Positions 22,101-33,937 of a DNA stretch of 64,000 nt are shown here, one piece after another (the stretch's first letter is position 1; each line of letters opens with the position of its first letter). Under the pieces are notes generated by a model. That model saw nothing but the letters and a program-made list of their open reading frames with translations, was not told the DNA's origin and did not search any database. The DNA is from Edaphochlamys debaryana (Eukaryota > Chlorophyta > Chlorophyceae > Chlamydomonadales): assembly GCA_016858145.1 (NCBI GenBank), contig JAEHOE010000143.1:62001-126000 (forward strand). The letters are read 5' to 3'. Made by a program: the position numbers and the translations under genes.

Positions 22101-25100
22101 GGCCGGATTGGACCAGACGTCTGTGCACGGCGAGGATGTGTTGCAAACGAGGGGCACCAGGGGCTGGGTGAACCCAAGGCCTCAGCGTCCCGCCTTTCCC
22201 GCACCCTAGCCTTGCTCTTGGATGCCTCCCCGCCACCACCTGCCCCCATCCCCCGGCCCTCTGCCACCCCGAAGGCTGGACTTCATAGCGGAGCACGTGA
22301 CGCTGAGGGAGCAGCGGGCGCAGCACGCCATGGAGGTGGGGGCGGGCGGGGGTATTTTTTCGGGCGGGAAACGATAAGGCGGCGGCCGGCGAGCCCGATG
22401 CGCACCGAGGTCCAGAGCGGAAGGTCCGTCGTCGATGCCAGTTGCGGGTCCCAGCGTGGCGAGCTGTGCTGACATGGTGGCGTAGGCTAGAGCGGCTGGA
22501 CGCTGGGGGTAGTATGTAGGGAAAAGTATGTGTGCGTCAATGCGAGCGAGGACGAGCGGGTTGAGGAAGAACCCTCGAGGCATAGCTGCTGGCTTTAGCG
22601 CTGTGGGATAAGGGGGTTGGGCTTGTGGCTGCCCCCTCGCGGCCCTGGCCCTGGCCCTGGCCCTGACCGGTGCCTTAAAAACCCATCCCCTCCCTCTGCC
22701 TCGCTTCTTTCCTGGCCGGGAGCGTGTCGCTGATCCCCTCTCGACCTTGCCCCTGTCTCATTCCCCCCCCCCCTGCACTCCCCTTCGCTTCAGGTCCGCG
22801 AGCGGGCCGCCTTCATAGAGGCGGAGCGGCGGGCCGCCATCGCCAACGCCGCGGCGCTGAGGGCGCAGCAGCGGAAGGAGGAGGAGGAGCGGGCGGCGGC
22901 GGAGAGGGCGGCGGCAGAGCTGGCGGCAAGGTGCGGCAGCCGTAGGCCAAGGGGGTGGGGGGGGGGGGTTGCGGTGTGGCAGGCGAAGAAGGCGCGGATG
23001 CGGGAATGCGGAACTCGCATGGGCATGCACGGACCATACAGCGCGCTCGGCCCCCACTTCTCTGCTGGGCGTCCAGTCCAAACCGCGCCGATTGATGCTG
23101 GCAGTAGGTGCGGCCCCCTTTGTGCCGCCAACCCCCGCACGGCCCCTCGTCGAGCACTGACGCTCCTGCCCGCCCCTCGCCCCCCTCTCCTTCCCCCCCT
23201 TCCTCCCCCCAGGCAGATGCAGTGGACGGCGGTGGTGGGGCTGTGCTCCAAGCTGCACTTCCTGGCGGAGCAGGTGCGGCGGAGGGGGTGGGGCCAGGGG
23301 GCTGGGGCGGCGGGTTGCGCATGGAGAAGGCGGGGGAAAGGGGCGCGCCCGGGCCTCAATTACCCGTCAGCCGTCTGCGTCAGCCTCGGCTCTTCTGTGG
23401 GTTCGCTCGGCCTCTGTGTTCCCTCTCTCCCTATCCACCACGAAGACTTTCAACCCGCCTGTGCACCCGCCCCACACCCCACCTCCCAACCCCCAACCCC
23501 TAACCCCCCCCCTCCGCCCAGGTGGCCGAGGACCGGCGCGTGCGCAGCCTGCGGGCCATGCGCAAGGAGGCGGCGGTGCGGATAGCCACATGGTACAAGC
23601 ACATACTGCTCAGGTGGGGTGGGGGGTGGGGTGCGGCGGTGGTTCTGGCGCAGGGGCGAGGACACGCGTCACGTGGCCGCATCACGCCGTTCTTACACAG
23701 CCCACGCCACCGCGTCACGTCCACCTCCTCCCCCCGTTTCACTCCCCGCTCGAAGAAACACCCCCGTTTCACCACCCTTCCACCTCATCCTCCCCCATGC
23801 ACCCCCCCCCTCCCCCCACCCAGGCGGCGCCAGATCGAGCTGGTGGAGCTTATGCAGCGCCTCAAGCGCCTCGTCAAGCCCTACGTGGCCCGCTCGCGGG
23901 TGGTGGTGCGGCAGGTGGCGGCGGAGCGCATCGTGCACTTCCTGCGGTACGCGGAGTCGAGCAACATGGTGGGGGAGGGGGGGGCAGGAGGGGGGGGCAG
24001 GAGGGGGGTTTTGCAGGAGGGGAATGAGGCGGGGAGGGGGGCGGGGAGGGGCAGGTTGGGTTTGGCTGAACGGGCAACATGGGAGGGGGTCGGGAGAGGC
24101 GGTCTGTGGGCCTTGCGCTCATGTGCGTTTGCCTCGCCACCCCGCCCGCCTCCCCCGTCCGCAGGCGGTGGTGGGCGTCCGCAAGCTCAAGTCGGGAGTG
24201 GAGGTGCTGCAGACGTGAGCCGGGGGCGGGGGGGGGGGGCATTGGTGGGAGTCTTCGTTGAAGTGGGCAGACATGCGTGCCTTCACCCTTGCCGCAATGA
24301 GGCTGCCTTCAGTTCGAACCTCGCCCCCTCTCATCCCTCCCCCTCCGTCTACCCCTCCCCCCTCCCGCCCCAGCGCCTGGCGCAACGCCCTGCTGGTGCG
24401 CAACCTGCAGCAGACCGCCCTCTACAACCAGATCACCCGCCTGGAGAAGGAGGTGGTCATCAACAACAAGAAAAACCACCGCAACGTGCAGCTGCAGGTG
24501 CGTGCGGGCTGGGGGCTGGTGGGATGATGCGATGTACTGGCAGGTTGCGAGCCCAGTAGCGGTCTTGGCAGGCGCGGTGGTGCGGCATGCAAATGCGGCG
24601 GCCATCCACCCAGCTGCTGGGCTATCCTGGGCCCGCCCTTGCCCAGCCCTGCCCGACCGACCCACATCGCCGGCTCTGGGCCTCGGGGCCTCAGGACAAC
24701 GTGTTAACAACAGGGTGTATGTACTAGTACAGAAGCACCTCTGGTCCGTCCCCGCACCGTCTTCGAGGTTGCAGCGCCACCCCTGCTTTCGCCCTAACTT
24801 GTCGACCCCACTTATACATCGCCCCTCACCCGGTCCCACCTGGTCCCCCTCACCCCAATCCCACCGCAGATGATGCGCATGGGCAACACGTACGACATCA
24901 TGATCCCCGACGCAACGGGGTACGGCACCCCGGGGTACGCCGGCGGGTACGGGTACGGCGGCGGGTACGGCACGTCCTTCCGGCACCGGCCCTCGCCCTC
25001 CGCCGGCATCTCCATGCGGAGCGGCGGCTTCGCGGCGGCGGCGGCGCTGGCGGGCGACAGCAGTCGGTCCCTGGCGCTGAGCCTGTACAACGAGCAGTCG

Positions 25101-27368
25101 TACGCGTCGGGCGGGCATACGTACAAGCGGTGAGCGGGCCGTTTGTCATGGCGGTTGGGTGTGGGCCTGGGCCTGGGTCTCCCTGGGCCTGGGCCTGAGC
25201 CTGGGGGGCACCAGGCTGCGTGAGATTCTCTGTTGGTCGGGGCAGGGTGGTGGGGGGACGTCAAGGCAGGGCGGTGAGGCAGATGGATGCCCGGCCCAGC
25301 CGTGCGCCGCCCCCGCTCCCTCCTCTTCCTCATCCCCGAGCCCCTTGCCAGTGCGCCCATCCGCATGCGCAACCCTAGCGCCAACCCAACCTGCCTCTGC
25401 CCCCCGCCTCCCCCTCTCGCCCCCTCCCTGCCCCCCCCCCCAGCGGCCGCTCCGCCCGCGAGCGCGAGCGCCTGCTGCCCCCCCCCGACCCGGAGGAGGA
25501 CCACGACGAGGTGCTCAAGGCACACATGGACATCATGCCGAGAGAGGTGTGTGTGTTCAGGGTTGCTCGTGTAAACCAGAGAAACCGGGAGAGGTGTGCG
25601 TGTTGAGGACACGTAGGGTTGGCGCTTGATACGTAATAGTGCAATCGTGTGTGTGTGTGGGGGGGGGGTACGTGAGGGGGTGGAGGAGGGGCAGGGGGGC
25701 CAGGGCAAGGGCAACGGCTCTCATGCATTCGCCCCGCCCCCCCCCACAATCAACGACCCACCCCCGACTCTTCTTCCACTCTCCGAACCGTACCCAAACT
25801 CAGCCCCCTATCAACCCCCTATGTGTGGCAGATGCGCGAGCGCGTGGTGGACTCGTTCCTGCTGGAGGCGCGCAAGGCGCACCGCAAGCTGCTGGAGAAG
25901 TACAGCGCGGACAAGGCGCTGTACCAGGCGAGGAGGCCGCTGGAGGAGATGCGGCTCAAGATGCTGAGGGACGCGGGTGAGGGGGGTGGTTGGGGCGGTG
26001 GGGCGGTTGGGGTTGCGGTTGGGGCTGCGGGAGGGGGAGTGGTATGGTTGGGGGGGGGCCTTGTTGGTACGGGTCAAGGTGGTAGGGAGGTGTGCAAAAA
26101 GGGAAGCGGGCGCCTCAATGGCCAACGTTTAGCGCACAGGGTCGTGCTCCGCACGGCAGGCCAACCAGGGGCCTTGATGTTGCCCCTTACTCTCCTTGAT
26201 TGCGGCTCCCTCCCCTCGCTTGCTACAATCTCAACGCCCCCCCCGCCCCTTCCCTCCCCCCTCCCCTCCCCCAGGCTTTACCAAGGCCCAGCCCGAGCTG
26301 CAGCCGCCCGAGATGCCCCACATGCGCATCGTGTACCCCCGGGCCGACCTCAGGGAGCTGCTCAAGAAGGTGGGCCCCGCACTGCTGCCTGCACCGCACC
26401 AACACGGCCTATCCAATCCATGTCGGAGCCGCCCCGTCCCGTCCTGCCAGCCGGCTCCCCCAAGGATCCGTTATTCGCAGCTAGAATGCGGAGCACGAGC
26501 AGAGCAGCAGGCTGGCCATGCTGCCACCGCACACAGTGCCCAGACTGCACACACTGCTGTCCGCCCTCCCTCTGCGGCTTTGGCTTGCCCTTTCATGTGG
26601 TGTCTCTCTTCTGCCCAAACTGCTGTCCGGTCCGCCCTCTGCTCCTTTCCTCCTCCCAACTTAGAGCTAGTCGGGCGCCACATACAGACCACTCGTCCGC
26701 CCTACTTCGTCCCCCTTGCGCCCCTACACGTCCTTAGCCCTGAACCAGAACCCAGTGGCACCCACGTGCGCCATGCCCCACCGCCTCATGCTCCATGCCT
26801 TGCCACTGATTGCCTCGGCCCCCGCTGCCCTTTTCGCCCTCCCTCCCGCCCTCCCCTCTCTTCCCCCCTCCCTCCCCCCCAGGCCATGGCGCTCAACCAG
26901 GCCCGCCTGGCCCGCATCCAGGAGGAGGCGGAGGCGGAGCGGCAGCGCTGGGAGGAGCAGCGCGCACGCAACGGCGACGCCGGGGCGGGGGGCGGCGGAG
27001 GCGGGGGCGGGGTCATGTGGGCGGACCAGCTGGAGGGCGCCACCGCCGGTTACGGAGACAGCGGCCACGGGTACGGCGGCGGCGGCGGCGGAGGCCTAGG
27101 GTACGGAGGCGGCGGCGGTGGTGGCGGCGGCAGCACGGCCCGTAACGCCAGCCCCCTGGCCCGACGGTTGGCCTTCCTGCAGCACGCGTCCATGGGCCGC
27201 AGCGTCACCAGCCAGGGGCATGGGCCGGGGCACGGGCAGCCGCAGTCGCCGGGGGCCCGGCGGACGCCCTCGCGCAAGGGCTCCATGCACTCCATGCACT
27301 CCATGCACGGGGCCTCGCTCAAGAAGGTCATGTCGCGGCAAAGCATGTTTACGGACTTGGACGGATGA
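19158..27368 (+). CDS. uncharacterised helical and low-complexity protein, 18 exons
   Basis: Exons: 19158-19220, 19492-19622, 19989-20037, 20210-20371, 20642-20746, 20998-22049, 22275-22335, 22794-22930, 23213-23273, 23522-23613, 23824-23968, 24165-24214, 24374-24497, 24870-25129, 25444-25546, 25832-25976, 26275-26369 and 26883-27368. They keep one frame and give 1,106 residues. I do not recognise the family. The N terminus has short helices (KLKSIQDVLSKYN), then a 350-residue Gly/Ser/Pro/Ala-rich region in one large exon. Next comes a long basic/acidic helical part with coiled-coil character: ERRAAIANAAALRAQQRKEE, RSLRAMRKEAAVRIATWYK, QIELVELMQRLKRLVKPYV and ITRLEKEVVINNKKNHRN. A Tyr/Gly-rich exon and more helices follow, then a Gly-rich tail with three SMH-type repeats. 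The WYKH...LLRRRQ spacing recalls IQ motifs. A cytoskeletal or ciliary scaffold is a guess, helped only by the divergent Tctex1 neighbour. No TGTAA was found before the tandem array. Confidence 0.7.
19790..19865 (+). repeat. direct repeat of 29 bp in intron 2 of the 18-exon gene
   Basis: Two exact copies, at 19790-19818 and 19837-19865, begin CAGGGGTGTATCAGTGGGCG and are followed by related CAGCTAGGG sequence. This is a local duplication with no evident function. Confidence 0.8.
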
Positions 27369-28526
27369 GGTTGCCAGTGCCATGGTTGGGGGGTGGGGGT
27401 GGGGGACGGGCGAGGCGCGAGGGGGGGCGGGGCGGGGCGGGGGCGGGCAGATTGCACTGTTGGGCAGTGGAACGTGCCCGTCTGCAGACTCAGACTTCCA
27501 CGTGACCTGACGTATTGACAGCGTATGATGTATCCTAGGTATCGTACAATAGCGGGTGTTTTGCATGGGGTGTCGGCGTTTGACCCCAGGAGGCCGCCCA
27601 GTGCGCGGGCCAATGCCATGTGCACGGGCTTCCGATACCGTAGGCGGGGGCAACTGGCAATACCCCAGCGCCCTTGTGACTGGTGCTGTCGACTGACTGC
27701 TAATGAAGAGGGCTGAACCGGGAGGTGGGCTTGTGAGATACTGGGTGCGGGCTCCGTTATTCTGCACGTGTTGTACGGATGTAGGCTGTACTGGTGGTGG
27801 ACCGTACGCGGCGCACCCGGGAGGCTGTTGCGCTGGCGCATGAGCCGAAGACATGATTGTGCGTCCCTGTGAATTCCGTGCGAAGGGACTCTGAGAACCC
27901 CTGTGACACATCAATCCGGTTAAGCGCTCTCGCGCCTCGATGTGCCATCTTCCACGTTCCACACGAACTCAGTCTGAGATCAGTACCCGTCAGTAACTTC
28001 CAGCGCCCCCCCCTGCGCTTCAAGGTGATCTGGCCGCCAACACGCTGCGAATCCCCATCACCTGCACCGCCAGAAGCCCACGACATGTCCCAGAAGACCA
28101 TATCCCGAAGGCCGCAACATGCCTCCAGCGTTCCCGTTCATAACCATCCCTCCCCAAATGCGATAAAGAAGATGCGGGGCCTAAACCCCATTGGATAACC
28201 AAACATACATCGGCCTTCCATACAGTGCTGCGCCCTGCCCCCCCCCTCAGCAGTTCAGTTAATATTGCACCCCCGCAACTCTACTCAGTGCTTCACGTAT
28301 CGACTTTGCAATTGCCACGAAATACAGAAGAGAACGTTTTAGCAACCTGCATCAACTATCTACCCGCGAATGCCCTGACAGCCCGTCCATCGGCCAGCTC
28401 CGCTCAAACGCAACGAAATTGAAGGGAGGCGCAAACGTAGGAAGCGGGTTGGTGTCTCAGTCAAGATGCACACCGCTGCCTGCCCCTCCCACCGGTGCCA
28501 GGCGCGGCAAGCGGTAGACGGGGGAG

Positions 28527-28531
28527 TTACA
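28527..28531 (-). promoter_or_regulatory. TGTAA polyadenylation element inside each repeat unit (first copy given)
   Basis: TTACA on the plus strand, 277 nt beyond the stop codon of the terminal exon copy in unit 1. The same element occurs at the same place in every unit; in unit 8, the one joined to the intact gene, it is at 43910-43914. Confidence 0.5.
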
Positions 28532-28750
28532 CCACCACCGCCTTCACGCGAGGCTACAAGAGGCCCCCAGCACATCCTCTCTCAGCTGCCATGACGCCCG
28601 GTCGACAGACACTCGATGGCAAGGGAGCCTGGCAGAAAGCCCCCGCGTGACTGCCGGGCAGGTGCCGCGTGTCGGCCTGCCTTTTGTACCGGCATGTATC
28701 CCTGCAGCGGCTTGGGGCCCCGGTAGCTGCAGCGCAGTACGTCAGCCTGC

Positions 28751-28790
28751 CTACCGGCAGCTACCGGCAGCTACCGGCAGCTACCGGCAG
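28751..28790 (+). repeat. 10-bp minisatellite (CTACCGGCAG) in each repeat unit
   Basis: Four exact tandem copies of CTACCGGCAG in unit 1, ending 17 bp before the terminal exon copy. The same block recurs in all units; unit 4 has one changed base (CTACTGGCAG). Units 2 and 3 lack the 13 bp that separate it from the stop codon in the other units. Confidence 0.9.
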
Positions 28791-28807
28791 CTGCCTACCG
28801 CAGCTGC

Positions 28808-29559
28808 CTAGCCCTGCAGCGGCTTCCTGAAGCTGAGCGTCTTGGTGGCGGAGCTGACGTACTTGGTGTCGGGCTGCAGCCCCGCGGCCTGGAAGAGGGC
28901 GCCCAGGTCGCACGTGATGTAGGACCTGACAGGGGGGGTGGAGGGGGGGCAAGGGGGAGGGTAACGGGCAGATGAGGCCCCGCAATCTAGTTCGTGTGGG
29001 CGCAAGGCGGCGCATGAGAGACTCCACGCCCCGGCCCTCCCCCTCCCACCCCGCTCCCTCGATCCGAAGTGCGAGCCCCCTTCTCTTTCCCCGCCCCCCT
29101 CACTCGTAGTGTGGCTCGTTGAAGGCCCCGAACATGCCGATGCTGCACGGAGGGACAGGGTGGTGGGTGGGGGGCAGAGGGGGAAAGGGGCCCGAGCGAG
29201 CGGTTGGGAGGAGGGAAAGAGATAGGCAGCCCCCCAGCACCGCAGGATGCACGGCCCCTGTACGCATCCCGCACCCACCCTCAACCGCTCCCAGACCCCA
29301 GGCCCCAGCCCCCAGCTTTCTCCTCTCTTGCGGTCCCCCCTGCCTCCTCCCGCCTCCCCACAGCCGCCCCTTCCGCGTCCCTCCCGCCCCCCTCCCCCCC
29401 CCCGCCCACCCACTTGCGGTCCCACGCCGGCCGGTCCCCCCGCTGCACGCTGTCGCTCAGCACCAGCAGCCCCCCGGGCCGCAGCACGCGGGCGAACTCG
29501 CGGGCGGCGGCAGCGCGGGCCTCCTGGGGCAGCTCATGCATGAGGTAGACGTTGAGGAC
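28808..29559 (-). pseudogene. detached methyltransferase 3' exons, unit 1
   Basis: Exon-like blocks 29414-29559, 29104-29142 and 28808-28925 copy the last three methyltransferase exons with intact frame and splice sites. There is no 5' part and no promoter is evident. Unit 1 lies next to the 18-exon gene. Confidence 0.85.
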
Positions 29560-30994
29560 CTGACAGGGGGGGAGGAGGGGGGGAAGAAGAGGAGAGAAGG
29601 GCGGCGGCGGGCGAGGCGCGAGGGGGGGCGGGGCGGGGCGGGGGCGGGCAGATTGCACTGTTGGGCAGTGGAACGTGCCCGTCTGCAGACTCAGACTTCC
29701 ACGTGACCTGACGTATTGACAGCGTATGATGTATCCTAGGTATCGTACAATAGCGGGTGTTTTGCATGGGGTGTCGGCGTTTGACCCCAGGAGGCCGCCC
29801 AGTGCGCGGGCCAATGCCATGTGCACGGGCTTCCGATACCGTAGGCGGGGGCAACTGGCAATACCCCAGCGCCCTTGTGACTGGTGCTGTCGACTGACTG
29901 CTATTGAAGAGGGCTGAACCGGGAGGTGGGCTTGTGAGATACTGGGTGCGGGCTCCGTTATTCTGCACGTGTTGTACGGATGTAGGCTGTACTGGTGGTG
30001 GACCGTACGCGGCGCACCCGGGAGGCTGTTGCGCTGGCGCATGAGCCGAAGACATGATTGTGCGTCCCTGTGAATTCCGTGCGAAGGGACTCTGAGAACC
30101 CCTGTGACACATCAATCCGGTTAAGCGCTCTCGCGCCTCGATGTGCCATCTTCCACGTTCCACACGAACTCAGTCTGAGATCAGTACCCGTCACTAACTT
30201 CCAGCGCCCCCCCTGCGCTTCAAGGTGATCTGGCCGCCAACACGCTGCGAATCCCCATCACCTGCACCGCCAGAAGCCCACGACATGTCCCAGAAGACCA
30301 TATCCCGAAGGCCGCAACATGCCTCCAGCGTTCCCGTTCATAACCATCCCTCCCCAAATGCGATAAAGAAGATGCGGGGCCTAAACCCCATTGGATAACC
30401 AAACATACATCGGCCTTCCATACAGTGCTGCGCCCTGCCCCCCCCCTCAGCAGTTCAGTTAATATTGCACCCCCGCAACTCTACTCAGTGCTTCACGTAT
30501 CGACTTTGCAATTGCCACGAAATACAGAAGAGAACGTTTTAGCAACCTGCATCAACTATCTACCCGCGAACGCCCTGACAGCCCGTCCATCGGCCAGCTC
30601 CGCTCAAACGCAACGAAATTGAAGGGAGGCGCAAACGTAGGAAGCGGGTTGGTGTCTCAGTCAAGATGCACACCGCTGCCTGCCCCTCCCACCGGTGCCA
30701 GGCGCGGCAAGCGGTAGACGGGGGAGTTACACCACCACCGCCTTCACGCGAGGCTACAAGAGGCCCCCAGCACATCCTCTCTCAGCTGCCATGACGCCCG
30801 GTCGACAGACACTCGATGGCAAGGGAGCCTGGCAGAAAGCCCCCGCGTGACTGCCGGGCAGGTGCCGCGTGTCGGCCTGCCTTTTGTACCGGCATGTATC
30901 CCTGCAGCGGCTTGGGGCCCCGGTAGCTGCAGCGCAGTACGTCAGCCTGCCTACCGGCAGCTACCGGCAGCTACCGGCAGCTACCGGCAGCTGC

Positions 30995-31748
30995 CTAGCC
31001 CTGCAGCGGCTTCCTGAAGCTGAGCGTCTTGGTGGCGGAGCTGACGTACTTGGTGTCGGGCTGCAGCCCCGCGGCCTGGAAGAGGGCGCCCAGGTCGCAC
31101 GTGATGTAGGACCTGACAGGGGGGGTGGAGGGGGGGCAAGGGGGAGGGTAACGGGCAGATGAGGCCCCGCAATCTAGTTCGTGTGGGCGCAAGGCGGCGC
31201 ATGAGAGACTCCACGCCCCGGCCCTCCCCCTCCCACCCCGCTCCCTCGATCCGAAGTGCGAGCCCCCTTCTCTTTCCCCGCCCCCCTCACTCGTAGTGTG
31301 GCTCGTTGAAGGCCCCGAACATGCCGATGCTGCACGGAGGGACAGGGTGGTGGGTGGGGGGCAGAGGGGGAAAGGGGCCCGAGCGAGCGGTTGGGAGGAG
31401 GGAAAGAGATAGGCAGCCCCCCAGCACCGCAGGATGCACGGCCCCTGTACGCATCCCGCACCCACCCTCAACCGCTCCCAGACCCCAGGCCCCAGCCCCC
31501 AGCTTTCTCCTCTCTTGCGGTCCCCCCTGCCTCCTCCCGCCTCCCCACAGCCGCCCCTTCCGCGTCCCTCCCGCCCCCCTCCCCCCCCCCCGCCCACCCA
31601 CTTGCGGTCCCACGCCGGCCGGTCCCCCCCGCTGCACGCTGTCGCTCAGCACCAGCAGCCCCCCGGGCCGCAGCACGCGGGCGAACTCGCGGGCGGCGGC
31701 AGCGCGGGCCTCCTGGGGCAGCTCATGCATGAGGTAGACGTTGAGGAC
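30995..31748 (-). pseudogene. detached methyltransferase 3' exons, unit 2, frameshifted
   Basis: Blocks 31602-31748, 31291-31329 and 30995-31112. The first block has seven C at 31624-31630 where the other units have six, so its frame is lost after LVLSDSVQRG. It shares with unit 3 the loss of 13 bp before the stop codon and a C at 30194. Confidence 0.85.
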
Positions 31749-33183
31749 CTGACAGGGGGGGAGGAGGGGGGGAAGAAGAGGAGAGAAGGGCGGCGGCGGG
31801 CGAGGCGCGAGGGGGGGCGGGGCGGGGCGGGGGCGGGCAGATTGCACTGTTGGGCAGTGGAACGTGCCCGTCTGCAGACTCAGACTTCCACGTGACCTGA
31901 CGTATTGACAGCGTATGATGTATCCTAGGTATCGTACAATAGCGGGTGTTTTGCATGGGGTGTCGGCGTTTGACCCCAGGAGGCCGCCCAGTGCGCGGGC
32001 CAATGCCATGTGCACGGGCTTCCGATACCGTAGGCGGGGGCAACTGGCAATACCCCAGCGCCCTTGTGACTGGTGCTGTCGACTGACTGCTATTGAAGAG
32101 GGCTGAACCGGGAGGTGGGCTTGTGAGATACTGGGTGCGGGCTCCGTTATTCTGCACGTGTTGTACGGATGTAGGCTGTACTGGTGGTGGACCGTACGCG
32201 GCGCACCCGGGAGGCTGTTGCGCTGGCGCATGAGCCGAAGACATGATTGTGCGTCCCTGTGAATTCCGTGCGAAGGGACTCTGAGAACCCCTGTGACACA
32301 TCAATCCGGTTAAGCGCTCTCGCGCCTCGATGTGCCATCTTCCACGTTCCACACGAACTCAGTCTGAGATCAGTACCCGTCACTAACTTCCAGCGCCCCC
32401 CCTGCGCTTCAAGGTGATCTGGCCGCCAACACGCTGCGAATCCCCATCACCTGCACCGCCAGAAGCCCACGACATGTCCCAGAAGACCATATCCCGAAGG
32501 CCGCAACATGCCTCCAGCGTTCCCGTTCATAACCATCCCTCCCCAAATGCGATAAAGAAGATGCGGGGCCTAAACCCCATTGGATAACCAAACATACATC
32601 GGCCTTCCATACAGTGCTGCGCCCTGCCCCCCCCCTCAGCAGTTCAGTTAATATTGCACCCCCGCAACTCTACTCAGTGCTTCACGTATCGACTTTGCAA
32701 TTGCCACGAAATACAGAAGAGAACGTTTTAGCAACCTGCATCAACTATCTACCCGCGAATGCCCTGACAGCCCGTCCATCGGCCAGCTCCGCTCAAACGC
32801 AACGAAATTGAAGGGAGGCGCAAACGTAGGAAGCGGGTTGGTGTCTCAGTCAAGATGCACACCGCTGCCTGCCCCTCCCACCGGTGCCAGGCGCGGCAAG
32901 CGGTAGACGGGGGAGTTACACCACCACCGCCTTCACGCGAGGCTACAAGAGGCCCCCAGCACATCCTCTCTCAGCTGCCATGACGCCCGGTCGACAGACA
33001 CTCGATGGCAAGGGAGCCTGGCAGAAAGCCCCCGCGTGACTGCCGGGCAGGTGCCGCGTGTCGGCCTGCCTTTTGTACCGGCATGTATCCCTGCAGCGGC
33101 TTGGGGCCCCGGTAGCTGCAGCGCAGTACGTCAGCCTGCCTACCGGCAGCTACCGGCAGCTACCGGCAGCTACCGGCAGCTGC

Positions 33184-33937
33184 CTAGCCCTGCAGCGGCT
33201 TCCTGAAGCTGAGCGTCTTGGTGGCGGAGCTGACGTACTTGGTGTCGGGCTGCAGCCCCGCGGCCTGGAAGAGGGCGCCCAGGTCGCACGTGATGTAGGA
33301 CCTGACAGGGGGGGTGGAGGGGGGGCAAGGGGGAGGGTAACGGGCAGATGAGGCCCCGCAATCTAGTTCGTGTGGGCGCAAGGCGGCGCATGAGAGACTC
33401 CACGCCCCGGCCCTCCCCCTCCCACCCCGCTCCCTCGATCCGAAGTGCGAGCCCCCTTCTCTTTCCCCGCCCCCCTCACTCGTAGTGTGGCTCGTTGAAG
33501 GCCCCGAACATGCCGATGCTGCACGGAGGGACAGGGTGGTGGGTGGGGGGCAGAGGGGGAAAGGGGCCCGAGCGAGCGGTTGGGAGGAGGGAAAGAGATA
33601 GGCAGCCCCCCAGCACCGCAGGATGCACGGCCCCTGTACGCATCCCGCACCCACCCTCAACCGCTCCCAGACCCCAGGCCCCAGCCCCCAGCTTTCTCCT
33701 CTCTTGCGGTCCCCCCTGCCTCCTCCCGCCTCCCCACAGCCGCCCCTTCCGCGTCCCTCCCCCCCCCCCCCCCCCCCCCCCGCCCACCCACTTGCGGTCC
33801 CACGCCGGCCGGTCCCCCCGCTGCACGCTGTCGCTCAGCACCAGCAGCCCCCCGGGCCGCAGCACGCGGGCGAACTCGCGGGCGGCGGCAGCGCGGGCCT
33901 CCTGGGGCAGCTCATGCATGAGGTAGACGTTGAGGAC
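33184..33937 (-). pseudogene. detached methyltransferase 3' exons, unit 3
   Basis: Blocks 33792-33937, 33480-33518 and 33184-33301 are intact in frame. The intron to the left of the first block carries a C run of about 22 (33760-33781), longer and less interrupted than in other units. Confidence 0.85.

Noticed and set aside
28751..28806. Possible CRISPR-like array (spaced CTACCGGCAG repeats)
   Set aside because: The copies are contiguous, 10 bp long and without spacers, in a nuclear eukaryotic context; it is a minisatellite.
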